Translations under genes and position numbers: made by a program
The notes under the pieces: generated by a model
Seen by the model: only the letters and a program-made list of their open reading frames with translations
Databases searched by the model: none
Told to the model about the DNA's origin: nothing
Shown here: in pieces, positions 53,921-64,000 of the stretch
How the letters are laid out: the number at the start of each line of letters is the position of its first letter
Position numbering within the stretch: position 1 is the stretch's first letter
Source of the DNA: Gnetum montanum
Lineage: Eukaryota > Streptophyta > Gnetopsida > Gnetales > Gnetaceae
DNA length: 64,000 bases
Assembly: GCA_015680685.1 (NCBI GenBank)
Contig: MNCI01006016.1
Location: forward strand, 284,902-348,901
Reading direction: 5' to 3'

Positions 53921-55950
53921 TATAAAGTTTCTCAATGTTCCTTAGAAGTTATAACTAGATCATACAAGGATATGTTTATCCTCTTATATCAAACAATTAT
54001 ACTCATTTCCTATAGTACATTGCTATCCACTAGCATAGGTGTTTATGGACTAGGTATAATTATAACTTGTTGTATCAAATGGAACATAGGAGACAAGTTG
54101 TTTAAACTAGTATATTCTTACCATTGTTGGAAAAAGACCATTTTCTAGGCTTTAGAAGACTATTTAAACATAACAAAAACCTTTCCATTTCTTTTTTCCA
54201 ATTGAGATTCATTAGTTTCATGACTATGAGGGAGGATTCTTACTTGAGAGGATGGAAAGAGTTGGGTAGTATGAGAAGAAGTATTTTGTGTTTCAAAAAG
54301 ATAGTATAGAATAGGATGTGAATAGGATGGAGGAATTGAGTAATCAAATAAGGGTTCCAATTCATGCAACTCTGAGTTTGAAGGATGATGATAAGGAGTG
54401 GGAAGTATATGACGTAGCTCCAAAGATGACTAGTTAAGCACATGGAATGTTGATTTATAACTAGCTAAATTTAAATAATAGGGTGCATATGAGGAAAGGT
54501 GTTATGTAGTCAGACTAATTAATCACATATAGTTTCTTAGGCGATGATGACTAATGCCTAGGATCCTTGTAGTCAAACCAACAAATGACATATGATTCTT
54601 TTAGAGAAGAGAGATGAGGATTTCTTTCTAGATTAAAATCAAAATTGACATTTTTAATTCCAAAGGAATTTAAAAAAAAAAACTTCTAACTAATGATTGT
54701 CTAAATGCATAGTGGATGGTTCCCTTTCAACTACTATGTTGTCTTTATCTATAAGATCCTAAATATCATCTTTTAGGTTTCTTCAATTATTTGTATCATG
54801 TTTAGTAGTCTCATAGTATCATAGTATTTTCTATATTTATACCATTTTGATACTTTTGGATCTCCTTCTTGCCTTCGAAAAGGATCCATTACTATCAACT
54901 AGATCCAACAATATCACACCCTAGTTTGATTGGATATATGCTTCCTCCTTAAGTGGTCATCTTTAAGAAGATTATTAGGGAATAGAGAATACTTCATGGG
55001 TATTTTGGTGTAGTGGTTCCTATTTCTTTTACATCCTACATTGTTGAAGTGAGGAGTATTTAGAAGATAGAGGGCCACTATTTTCTCTTTTTGAAAAGAA
55101 GAGATTATCTATGATGTCAACTATCCTTTCTCTTATTTTGTAGCTTTGTTAGCTTTATTGTGGATTAATAAGAATTCCTAGTTATCATCCTAAATTGTAG
55201 CTTCTTCAATGCATCTAACAACTAGAAAAGCATCATTTAGAAAATGAGGATTAGGATAAGAAACTCTTTTCTAAATATAATCAATCACTGTAGCTTCAAA
55301 GATGCCTTGTAGATGACAAAATCAATCACTATAGCTTCAAAGATGTCTTGTAGATGACACTCTTTCAAGTGGTAGGAAAACTCAGAAGATGTTGTTGTTC
55401 ATGGAAAAATAAACTTATCAATGGTTTTATTTGGAGCTTGTTTGATTACTATAAAGGACATGACACTGTTACTTTGAGGTACATTGAACTTAAAATGCTT
55501 AATGAAAACAACTAGTAAATATTCTAAAGAAGTGATAAAACCATGAGCTAGAGACCTATACCATTCAAGTGCTCTTCCCAAAAGTCATTTAAAAAGGCAC
55601 CTAATCACAATGTGAGGATAGGAAGTAATAATCATACACTCATTTATAAATGTTACCACATGATTCATTAGATCTCTTGTTTCTCCATTCTACCCAATAA
55701 ACATTGCCAAGAAGACTTCTTTAGGTAGGATAGGCATAGACACTAATGAACTTATAGGATTAATTAGGGCTTAATCCAAAGAAATGGAAGAGCCACCTTA
55801 CATCACCAAGAATTTAGCCATTTTTTCTTAATTACTTTGAAGATGAGACATGACATCATTGAGTAATGCCAAAAGTTATAGATTATTTCCAAGAAGATAT
55901 GAGCCAAGCTAGGGTATACTTATAGGTTGAAGAGTTAGAGGAAGATAAAT
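53920..55950 (-). pseudogene. LTR-F gag remnant
   Basis: 55399-55581 reads MGRALEWYRSLAHGFITSLE, then FIKHFKFNVPQSNSVMSF and IKQAPNKTIDKF. This is the core of the retrotransposon gag domain (ALxWYxxLxxxxIxSWxxLxxxFxxxF, then LxxIKQxxxESxxxF). Flanking text is frameshifted. The 41-bp tandem duplication at 55279-55359 lies in it. Confidence 0.72.
55279..55359. repeat. Tandem duplication in LTR-F gag (41-bp period)
   Basis: AATCAATCACTRTAGCTTCA...GATGACA occurs at 55279-55318 and again at 55320-55359, with two base differences noticed. Confidence 0.85.
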
Positions 55951-56009
55951 ATATGTAATAGGTCCAGGTACTGCTAAGGTAGGAAAACTTAGCGAAATAG
56001 GATTAGTAG

Positions 56010-57210
56010 TGTTGTATTCACTTTATATTTTTTTTGCATAATTCAAAGTCTTGGGTACACTCTATGGCTTTTTAACAATAAAGCCATCTTCAACAATCTA
56101 AATTCAATGTCCTACATAATCTACAACATAGTTTCTTGATCATTATCTTCATCTTGCTAGAAATAATGTTTTGTATTATCAACAACATCTTTTTGGCTCT
56201 TCTTCTAGGGCTTTTAGTTTTAACCTTCGACATTAACTCCAGTGGCTATTCTATCTCTAGCTTTTAATGTCTAGCGTTAAATCTACTTTTGACATCCAAC
56301 ATCAAATCTCACTTTTGCAACATACTAGCTCCTCAACATCTAGCATCAATCTTGCATTTAATGTCCAACATCAATCTTCACATCCACACATCAATTCTCC
56401 TATCTAGAATCTTCCTAAAGATTCTGTGAATCCTAAACTGTCATTTCCACAAAATCTACAAGGCATTTTTTGCCTATAAATAAAAGGATAGCCCTAAATA
56501 AAAAGAGGTTAGATTTTCAAATATCTAGTTGGTATTTTTCATCATCAAGCTTTTAGAGATCTACTCAAAATTCCTAACTATCCGTACTACTCAATGTAGT
56601 TAGCATTCTTTGCAATTGGCAATTTGAAAATCTCTTCCCATAGACACTACCTCTCTATAAAAATAACTACCCTTTTTTTCTTTCTCCCTGTTTTCCTATT
56701 AAGTATACCCTTCATGTTTTCCTTCTAACACATGGAGAAATAAAATAGAAGTAGGTCAACACATGGATATGATCCTTTCCTCTACATCCTTAGCTACTAA
56801 ATCTACAAGCTTTCTTGTCAAAGTTGCATTAAATGCAAGCATCAGAGAAAGAACAGGGTAACATAGCTCCTTTTCAAATATCTTTGATCCCTAGCACATA
56901 TCCTAAAACATATTTTTGCATGTTTTTATTCTCTTGTTTGTATTGTAATCTAGATTTTTCCTTTTAAGCTTTCTATCTCTAGTATCATCCATATTTGCAA
57001 TGGATCTATTTTTTATTTCTTCATGTTCTTTTTTAATTTAACACCCTAATAGATTAGATCTATTTTACTTTACATCTCATTTCCAACTATTCTTATCTAC
57101 CATTCACATCCTACATTTCATTTTATACAGATTTGTATATGATCTATGCTCATTTTCTATTAGCTATTGCACACATGTACATTTCTCGGTTTGCTTGATA
57201 CCCACTAACA
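56010..57210 (+). repeat. LTR-G 5' LTR
   Basis: About 1.2 kb, related to LTR-F 52212-53460. It ends CCCACTAACA at 57210. U3 (56240-56400) contains repeated GACATCCAACATCAA-like words. A clean TATAAATAAA is at 56474-56483. Confidence 0.75.
56405..56483 (+). promoter_or_regulatory. LTR-G U3 promoter: degenerate heat-shock element and TATA box
   Basis: GAA 56407, TTC 56412, AAA 56417 and TTC 56422 occupy the positions of the LTR-F heat-shock element (one unit mutated). TATAAATAAA follows at 56474-56483. Confidence 0.5.
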
Positions 57211-57212
57211 TT

Positions 57213-57228
57213 TGGCAAAAATGGTGGG
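57213..57228 (+). other. LTR-G putative primer-binding site
   Basis: TGGCAAAAATGGTGGG lies two bases after the LTR end. It has the TGG start and position of a primer site, but I could not assign the tRNA. Confidence 0.4.
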
Positions 57229-59590
57229 CTTAGATTGTTAGATTTTTCCAATGATCTATAAATCTCCTTTTGATTTAAAAAAAATCATTCAAAAGATTAG
57301 TTTTCCTAAACCATGTGGGGGCCACGAGATTGCCTAGCTTAACTTTATGTTAGATTGTGTTGAATCTTGGTATTACAATGATTCCTACAACAACATCTCT
57401 CTGAGGCTAGAAGAAGGACCTCTATAGAACTAAGCATTATTTCAATGATTTTCTCTCTATTTCAATTTTCTATGACTCTAACATTTTTACATTTTCTTTG
57501 AATTTTTCTAAGTTTTGCTAACATGTTGCATCAATACACTAACATCACGTCATTTATTTGTGACTTTGACTTTGTTACTAGGCTTTCTTACTATTTAACT
57601 CTCAATAACATGCCACATTACAACATTAATATTACATTATTTTTCTGTGGTTTCAACATTCCCTTAGAAAATAAAGTCTCTTACCTATTGTTTCAAGTGT
57701 AAACTTGTTTGTAGGGACAAATCGACACATTGGTAATAGCCCTATAAAGTTATATTATTTCTACAATTTTTGCTATGACATCATCATTTGCTTTGAGCTT
57801 CTCCAAAATCTAGAAACTAATAAATCTAAGGAGGAATCAAGGATTCTCAAGAGCACTAAGCTTGAAAGACTACAAAATAGCATGTGCCAAATGGAAGCTA
57901 GGCTATATTCTCATACCTAACATATCCAAGTTCATGGTGGAGTATGAGCACACTAATGAGCTACCACCTTTTCTTCCCAATATGGATCATTCAATTAGAT
58001 TAGATGATGAGGAAGCTAAAGAGATAGTAGAATTTATCATGGAATAAGAGAAGATGCAAGAACATGTTCACCTATAAATCAAAGAAGCTGGGATAAAAAA
58101 CATCCTGGATCAGCCTCTTGGTTTACATATCACTCCAAGAGCAAGAAGAGAAAGTGTTACCTCAGATTCTAATTTTTCCTTGACAAATGAAGATTAAGAG
58201 TAACAAGTAGGAGAGCTTGGAAAAAGTAATTCTCACTCTTACAATGTTCATAACTTCAACATCTTAGCCACTTAGATTACTATACTTGAATTTGTTCTAA
58301 ACACTACTGAACCTTTCAACCTTCTTACAACTTTTGTTTCACCATATCAACTATTCCCACCCAAAATGCTAGGAATCCACATTTTATTTTACAATCCTTG
58401 ATTTCACCCTTTGAAACTACCCATTCTATTCCTCAGTCATAGTTGTTTAAATTACTTAACAACATGATGTTTCAACTTTAAAACAATGAAGACAAAATGG
58501 TAAAGGTACTTAGCATGTAAGAAAATTCTTCTATTTTCTTGACCAAGTCTTAAGTGATCCCATAAGCTCTATAATCCCTTTGCCAATCTTGCATAAGGGA
58601 ATTTCACTACCTAATTTTACCAAGTACAACAACAAAATAGGAGACCCCATGAATCATGTGGTTACATACAAGAATGAATGCATGCTTCTAGCTCCTTACC
58701 CATATTTTACATTGAGATGTTTTTCAAACTCTCTCTCTCTCTAGAAGGGCATAAGAATGATACATGTTCCTAGCACATGGATCTATCACCTCTCTAAAGT
58801 AATTACTAGTAGGCTTTATTAAGTGCTTCAAGTTCAATATGCTCCAAAGTATAAGTGTGATGTCTTTCATTGGTATTGAATAAGCTCCAAATGAGTCCAT
58901 CAATAAACTTATCTCTTGATAGATAATGTTATCAATGAGATTATCCTATCATTTGGAGGAATATCATTTGTAAGACATCTTTAAAGTTGCACTCATTGAC
59001 TACATTTAGAAAAGGATGGCTTATCTTAAGCTTCAGTTTTTAAATGATGCTTTCCTAGCCATCAAGCACACTGAAAAAGTAGCTATTCAAGATAATAATT
59101 AACAATTGACGTTAGTTTGTAATAAGGCTAAAAAAGTTGCCAAACAAGAGAAATGATAGCTAAATTCTACTAGTGTTTCTTCTTTCACTAAAAATCAAAA
59201 CAATGCTCACTCAACTACTTCCTCTTCTACTCAACCATATAGGCCTTAAAGGAGTAGAGACTAGTACACCAAGATACTTATAAGGTACTTTCTACTTCTG
59301 AATAATCTTCTTAGGAATGACCATATTAAGAAGAAACAGGTATCTAATCAAGCAAGGGCATGATATTGTCACATTTAGTTGATAGCTATGGATCCTTCTA
59401 AGAGACAAGAAGATAACCCTAAGGTGCCTAAGTGGTATCACTATAAAAAATACTACTACTATCATAAGACCACTAAAGATGACATAGATAACTACAAGAA
59501 TCTAAAGGGTGACATCCAGGATCTCATCAATAAGGGTAAAATAGTGGTGCAGAGCAATCCTTCCATTATGCATCCAAATAACCAATAGCT
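57229..59590 (+). pseudogene. LTR-G gag remnant
   Basis: Leader to about 57700, then frames at 57862-58047 (acidic, EYEHTNELPPFLPNMDHSIR) and a broken capsid-like region at 58580-59160 (SLPNFTKYNNKIGDPMNHVV, then YKNECMLLAPYPYFTLRCF). The C-terminal 59379-59588 reads WYHYKKYYYYHKTTKDDIDN and YKNLKGDIQDLINKGKIVV. This is the family's (C)xYHxxxxHxTxDCxxLKxxIxxLIxxGxL end, with the Cys ligands lost. Confidence 0.7.
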
Positions 59591-60179
59591 AGAGATATTA
59601 TAGAATCCATTGCGAGCTAGAGGTGCAATTTCATCTTTCAAGCCTGAATACAAAGCTCATAAGTCTTCACCCAAAGAGCCTTGTATTATCCATTCATTTG
59701 ATTACAAGTAGCCTATGCAGTCATTGCAACATGCTTAGAAATCTTATGTGATCCATTATTTTGGCTACTCCACTACATCATCCAAACCGAATCATTCTTC
59801 TTCATCTCCTTATTGTATCCATGCACCAATTTCCATCTTTCCACTTTCACTTAATCTACACATCCATCCACTTCTCACTTTATTCCATCTCATGTTGAAC
59901 CCTAGAACATTCCTACATCTACCACATTCCAAACATCTCCTAATCCTTTTCCTTCATCTCACATGAAAATCCTTACATGTAGTCAGCAAACCAATGATTC
60001 ATGTTTGACTAAACAAAAGGAGAAGGCTACTAATGCATCAAAGCAACGTGCTAAAGTGACAAAGAAGGCTTCTTTCCAATAACAATAAGAGATTGCTTCT
60101 TCAAGTAGCCTTCCATCTTCTTCTAATCCTATATAGTTAATTACAGTAGCACCTGCTTCACAAACATCTCAACCTATGA

Positions 60180-60810
60180 ACAATAAGCTCTTATAGCAAA
60201 TCACCATCATTGTCCATTCTAAGGGCATGAGCTTGTCCTTGTATGATCTTGTGACAATTTCTAATGAACATCGCAATGTATTATATGATGTTCTTAAGAG
60301 AATCGTGATCCCAAGTGACATCCCTACTCAAACAAAAGTTATATCTTCCTTTCTTCAAGTCCCTCATGATGGATCAAATATCCTAAACTGTTGTGGTGAG
60401 AAAATCAAGATTGATTTGAAGACAAGAGATAATTATTAGCTATTGCTCTACATCACCATCAAGGTGTCTCCAAAAGCTTCAATCATGCTCATACATGTTG
60501 ATGGTGATGCTAGATCGAATGTGATCACATGGGTTGTTATTAAGCATCTTGGTCTTCATGATCATGTAGTTTTCAATGAAACCTACACAAACCTTGTTTC
60601 ATTTAACGGTACATAGGTAGAGATTATAGGTTCTATTAGATTACCTTTCATGGTAGGCAAAGTTATTTAATCTAAGGTCATTTTCATGGTGAGATGTGAG
60701 TGTCCTAGTATTAATGTCATACTAGGCCGACCTTGGCTAGCTTAACATCAAGTTGTATCTTCTCCCATACATCAGGAGATACACCTTCCTATTTGCAAGT
60801 GTGAGGTAAT
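60180..60810 (+). pseudogene. LTR-G protease remnant
   Basis: 60227-60439 reads YDLVTISNEHRNVLYDVLKR and SDIPTQTKVISSFLQVPHDG. Then, after a stop, IMLIHVDGDARSNVITWVVI (active-site region) and, near 60710-60760, INVILGRPWLA, the retropepsin ILGRPWL block. This block is what LTR-F lacks. Downstream text to 61200 is acidic, with stops, and has no RT motif. Confidence 0.72.
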
Positions 60811-61559
60811 TATCTCTATGGACAAACAAATCTCAAGCATTTCTCACGTAGACTAAGAAGCCTAATCTTATTAGCTTAGTATCAACTTAAACCTATAGGA
60901 AAGCCTACATTCCCTTGCTCTTCCATGAATTCTAAGGTTACTATGGATTTAATAAACTTGAGTGACAAGTCTACTTCTAACATTGAGTTCATTGACATTG
61001 GCTTTAAAGAATTAGATATATCCTCACCAAAGAAGAAGGATTCATCCTATCCTTCCTATTCAACTACTTAAAAGTTCATCAAAAATACAATAACCTTAGA
61101 TGCAGAAGCTCTTTTCTACTTCTTGTTTGCTACTAAGTGGTAGAAATCTACTAGCACTTGTTAGAATTTTCTTTAACTATTTTTTTATTTTTTTTCTATT
61201 ATTAGGCAAAGATTCTTAGTGAATGAAATTAATGTTATCTTTTTACTTACACTCTTCTTCTAAATCGCTTATTATTAGTAGGAAATGTTAAGTTCATGAG
61301 CAATTGTTAACTTTCACATGTCACATTAATTCTAGCTTTCAATATACAAAAGATAGCTAAGTTAAAATTAATGTGAAAAAGAACTTTTTATTTTATTTTC
61401 TCAAGATTTTATACAACTGATGCATGTCATAACTTTTGATGTGATGTCTTATGCTAGCATCAAACACACTTAACGTTTTATATAACTCTTTGGGTCAAAC
61501 ACAAATGACATAGAAATAATATAAAAAATAAATAATGCTTAGTAGCCTTATTCATCCCA

Positions 61560-64000
61560 ATAGCTTCCTCCTTTGTCTCTTCATCAATATGCATTGGAAT
61601 TAGCTCTTATGCTGGTCTCTAACTACTTTCTTCAAGGTCTACATACAAATTCAAAAAAAACAAGTTAGTTTTATTTTATTTTATCATTCAAATAAAATAA
61701 AATAAAATGATCATCCAAAGTGTTAATACCTAGCTTGTGTCTCTCTGTAGATTTCTAAAATTCATTGTTCTATCTTCTCTAAGCTTAAGTTGGCTATGTC
61801 CAGTCTATTAAATGCTAAGCTTTGGATCTTCGATAGAATACTTTCTTGCTCTTCCTTATAGGACTTTAACTCTTCTGGGAAGATATCATCATCATTCCCT
61901 TTCACTGCAAGTTCCTCCTTAGGACCTATTTGCTCTTTTGCTAGTGCGGTAATCACCACACTATTTGCAAAATCTTCAAATAATTATTTAGCTTAGTATA
62001 TGTAATAAATAGACTACTTATTTTCTTATCTACATACAAGCTTTTATTCTCCTTTAACAATTTATTGTCCTCTCTCATTTACATCCACTTATTGGTTTGA
62101 TGCTTTCTTTTTTATCTCTTCCATTGTGTTGCTAAGTTTCTTAAACTAGTTATAGAATGCATCATCACCATGGTTGACTAATTCCTTCTCATCAATGTTC
62201 TTTGGAACTCTATAGCGTTTTTCATTTCTCTCCAATATGCATGGGGAGGAGAGTTGTGTTTAACAATGTTACTGCCTTTGATCTTTGCTTCCAGAAACTC
62301 CACCTGATTAAACATCCTTAATAGACATTCATATTCCTCTTTATCTTTCCATGGTTGCTCCAAAGAATCTAGAAGTATGACATTGGTATTAGCATGCTCT
62401 ATGGTCAATACTCCCATAGCCTTAGCCTAGTTAAAAGCAACACTTATTTTTTCAACAATAATCTTCTATACTACTACATCTATATTTATTGCTAGATCAT
62501 GGAAAGTAACATGATTCTTATCTAACTTAATCTTTATTTTTGCATGTCAAACAACAGAACATTAGATTCTCTACCTCTAATAATGAACATGATTCTATAG
62601 TAATAATATTTTTAACTTACCTTCTCTTGGGAACATTAGTTTCCCCTTTGTCTCCATGCCCTCTACCAAGCCTTCCAACATCATCGGCTTGTCATTAGTA
62701 AAGGCCTATAATTTTCTTTTCATCTCTAGTAATAAGAATAAAATAGTTAAGTCTTTTCAACATCATTACAATTAACCTATGAAATTTTAATATAGGTCAT
62801 TCACACTTATCATATGATGTAGAAAGCATGGAATTGGTCACTTCCTTAATCCACTTACAAATCTCTACATCACGCAAAATTGATTTGCTTACTAATAGAG
62901 TGACGCCTACTAGTGATGAAGGAAGAATCTTGAACTTTGCCAATTCACCTCTTTTCTATCTCCACCCTTATATTCTTCTTGACCTATTTCATTAAGGTTT
63001 AAATTGAATAAATTAAAAAAATACATGCTTTCTTCATCCCCTTCATTTTCCTCTAATGAAAACAAGTCATGTAAGAAATATTTTTCTTCTTGACTCAAAT
63101 CTTTCTTTTAGCCTTCAGAAATAGAAGAAAGCCTAGAACATAGCCTTTTCACTTCACATTCCAGTGCTCTTCTATCCTAGGTAGCTTCTACAAGCAAAAA
63201 TAGCTAAATGTTAGCATCATGTAATTTTCCAGTAACATCAAAATTATAAACTACGCTATGTCAATGATACTTAGCATCAATAATAACAAAAACACATAAA
63301 AATACTTACTTATTCATGCCTCCAGTTGCTTCTAGGAGACTTTTACTTCCAGAGTGTCTAAGGAAATTTCCTCCTTAGAAATAGGTTTCCTCTTCCCTAA
63401 TGCTCATCTTTTTGTTATAATTATGGAGGTGCTCTCCAAAATCCCCTTCTTCTTTGCTTTTGCATTTATTTTCTTCTATGGTTTCTCAATGCTATTAGAC
63501 ATTGATGATCCAACCTCTTCTCTATTATTTGTCATCAACATCAAAGGATCGCCACCTCAAATGCTATAGGCTGACATCAGACTTCCCAAGTATTGGTACA
63601 ATGGAGACCTGAAGTCTACCTCTAAAGCAATGTTAGCTTGCTTCTCTCCTCTACAAGAAAATAGTATTACCACTACCTTTATAAGCTCCTAATAAAATCC
63701 AAATTTGAGCTGCTTGCTAACCATCTTCCTCTTTGACTTCTTGTCCTCTTAGAATAGCTTCTCCATTTTTTTACTACATCTTAACAAATTACTAGTGCCT
63801 AGTCAATTGCACTCTCTTGGATCATTACCTCATACAATCTATATAATCATCTATGGGCCAATTCTCATTTCTGTCCTATCTTATTGTAGAAGAGTCTTTC
63901 AGTGAATAAAGGGAACAACTTCTCCAAGTCTTCATTAGTTCATTTATGAACATTAATTGTGTTCCTCTTCTTTAAACTAATCCATTCTTCGACAACTATC
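61560..64000 (-). pseudogene. Degraded coiled-coil-rich coding region with intron-like junctions, runs off the window
   Basis: Minus-strand frames at 62910-63098, 62178-62417 and 61762-61959 are rich in E, K, L and D (EECEYLLRMF-like, KSYKEEQESILSKIQSLAFN). Between them are intron-like junctions: AATAAG/GTAAGT-type near 63310 with TTGCTTGTAG near 63190; GAGAAG/GTAAGTT near 62624; TATGTAG/ACC near 61640. No transposase or RT motif was seen. It may be an antisense ORF region of LTR-G (Tat-lineage elements carry one near the 3' end), a relative of the extra region of LTR-B, or a broken host gene. I cannot decide which. Confidence 0.35.

Larger units (their letters stand above)
52212..56005 (-). 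mobile_element. LTR-F, gag-protease remnant with 3' LTR (Tat-like Ty3/gypsy)
   Basis: The minus-strand order is gag (about 55900-54850), spacer, protease part (53901-53470), then an LTR (52212 to about 53460). RT, RNase H and integrase are absent: the protease text breaks off just before the GRPW block and the LTR starts there. The 5' LTR is also missing, because at about 56005 the oppositely oriented LTR-G begins. The LTR is related to that of LTR-G over about 1.2 kb. Boundaries at 53460 and 56005 are approximate. Confidence 0.75.
56010..61200 (+). mobile_element. LTR-G, gag-protease remnant with 5' LTR (Tat-like Ty3/gypsy)
   Basis: The only plus-strand LTR element: LTR (about 56010-57210), primer-site region, gag (about 57860-59590), protease (about 60200-60800), then no RT, RNase H or integrase to about 61200. 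The family is the same as LTR-F. What follows (61560-64000) is coding on the opposite strand. No second LTR or duplication was found in the window. Confidence 0.75.

Noticed and set aside
52212-61200. Treating LTR-F and LTR-G as the two LTRs of one element
   Set aside because: The LTRs are in opposite orientation and each is followed internally by its own gag and protease on opposite strands, so they are two elements.

Overview
This is a stretch of large, repeat-packed plant nuclear DNA. It is AT-rich, and almost everything in it is decayed transposable-element sequence. The mix of Athila-like and chromovirus-like Ty3/gypsy elements, LINEs and tRNA-derived SINE-like repeats, with a single intact pentatricopeptide-repeat (PPR) gene, fits a large-genome land plant. 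A gymnosperm is plausible, but the sequence alone does not prove it.

Layout, left to right. LTR-A (284-15005) is a minus-strand chromovirus-like Ty3/gypsy element with a 5-bp target duplication (ATCAC). Inside its gag lies LTR-B (4527-13677, target duplication CTCAT), which keeps gag but has no recognisable pol and instead carries a long coiled-coil-rich region next to its 3' LTR. A degenerate LINE follows (16490-17704, resuming at 27658-29190), split by LTR-C (17705-27657, target duplication ATGAT), an Athila-like element with a tRNA-Asp-type primer site and recognisable gag, protease, RT, RNase H and integrase. A second LINE (29450-31602) runs into a 158-N gap (31603-31760). LTR-D (32578-42451, near-duplicate flanks CAAAC/CAAAT) is a relative of LTR-C and contains a 342-bp inverted copy bounded by single Ns that looks like an assembly error. 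About 2.6 kb without recognised content leads to the only intact gene, a 483-codon PPR protein (45021-46472, minus). Upstream of it are two more LINE 3' fragments (46961-48743), a second chromovirus fragment LTR-E (48744 to about 52110), then two head-to-head gag-protease remnants, LTR-F (minus) and LTR-G (plus). The window ends in a minus-strand, coiled-coil-rich degraded coding region with intron-like junctions.

How the parts relate. The PPR protein is probably an organellar RNA-binding factor; nothing else here looks like a functional host gene. LTR-C and LTR-D are relatives, and LTR-B shares their LTR plan but has lost or never had pol, so it would depend on enzymes from such relatives. 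The most striking signals are regulatory. LTR-B, -C and -D carry a GATATC array with exact 14-bp phasing just upstream of the TATA box in U3, with copy number differing between the two LTRs of one element. LTR-F carries a textbook heat-shock element upstream of its TATA position. The LTR-A/LTR-E family carries clusters of AGATGTCT/AGACATCT. Every LTR element except LTR-G, all four LINE fragments and the PPR gene lie on the minus strand.
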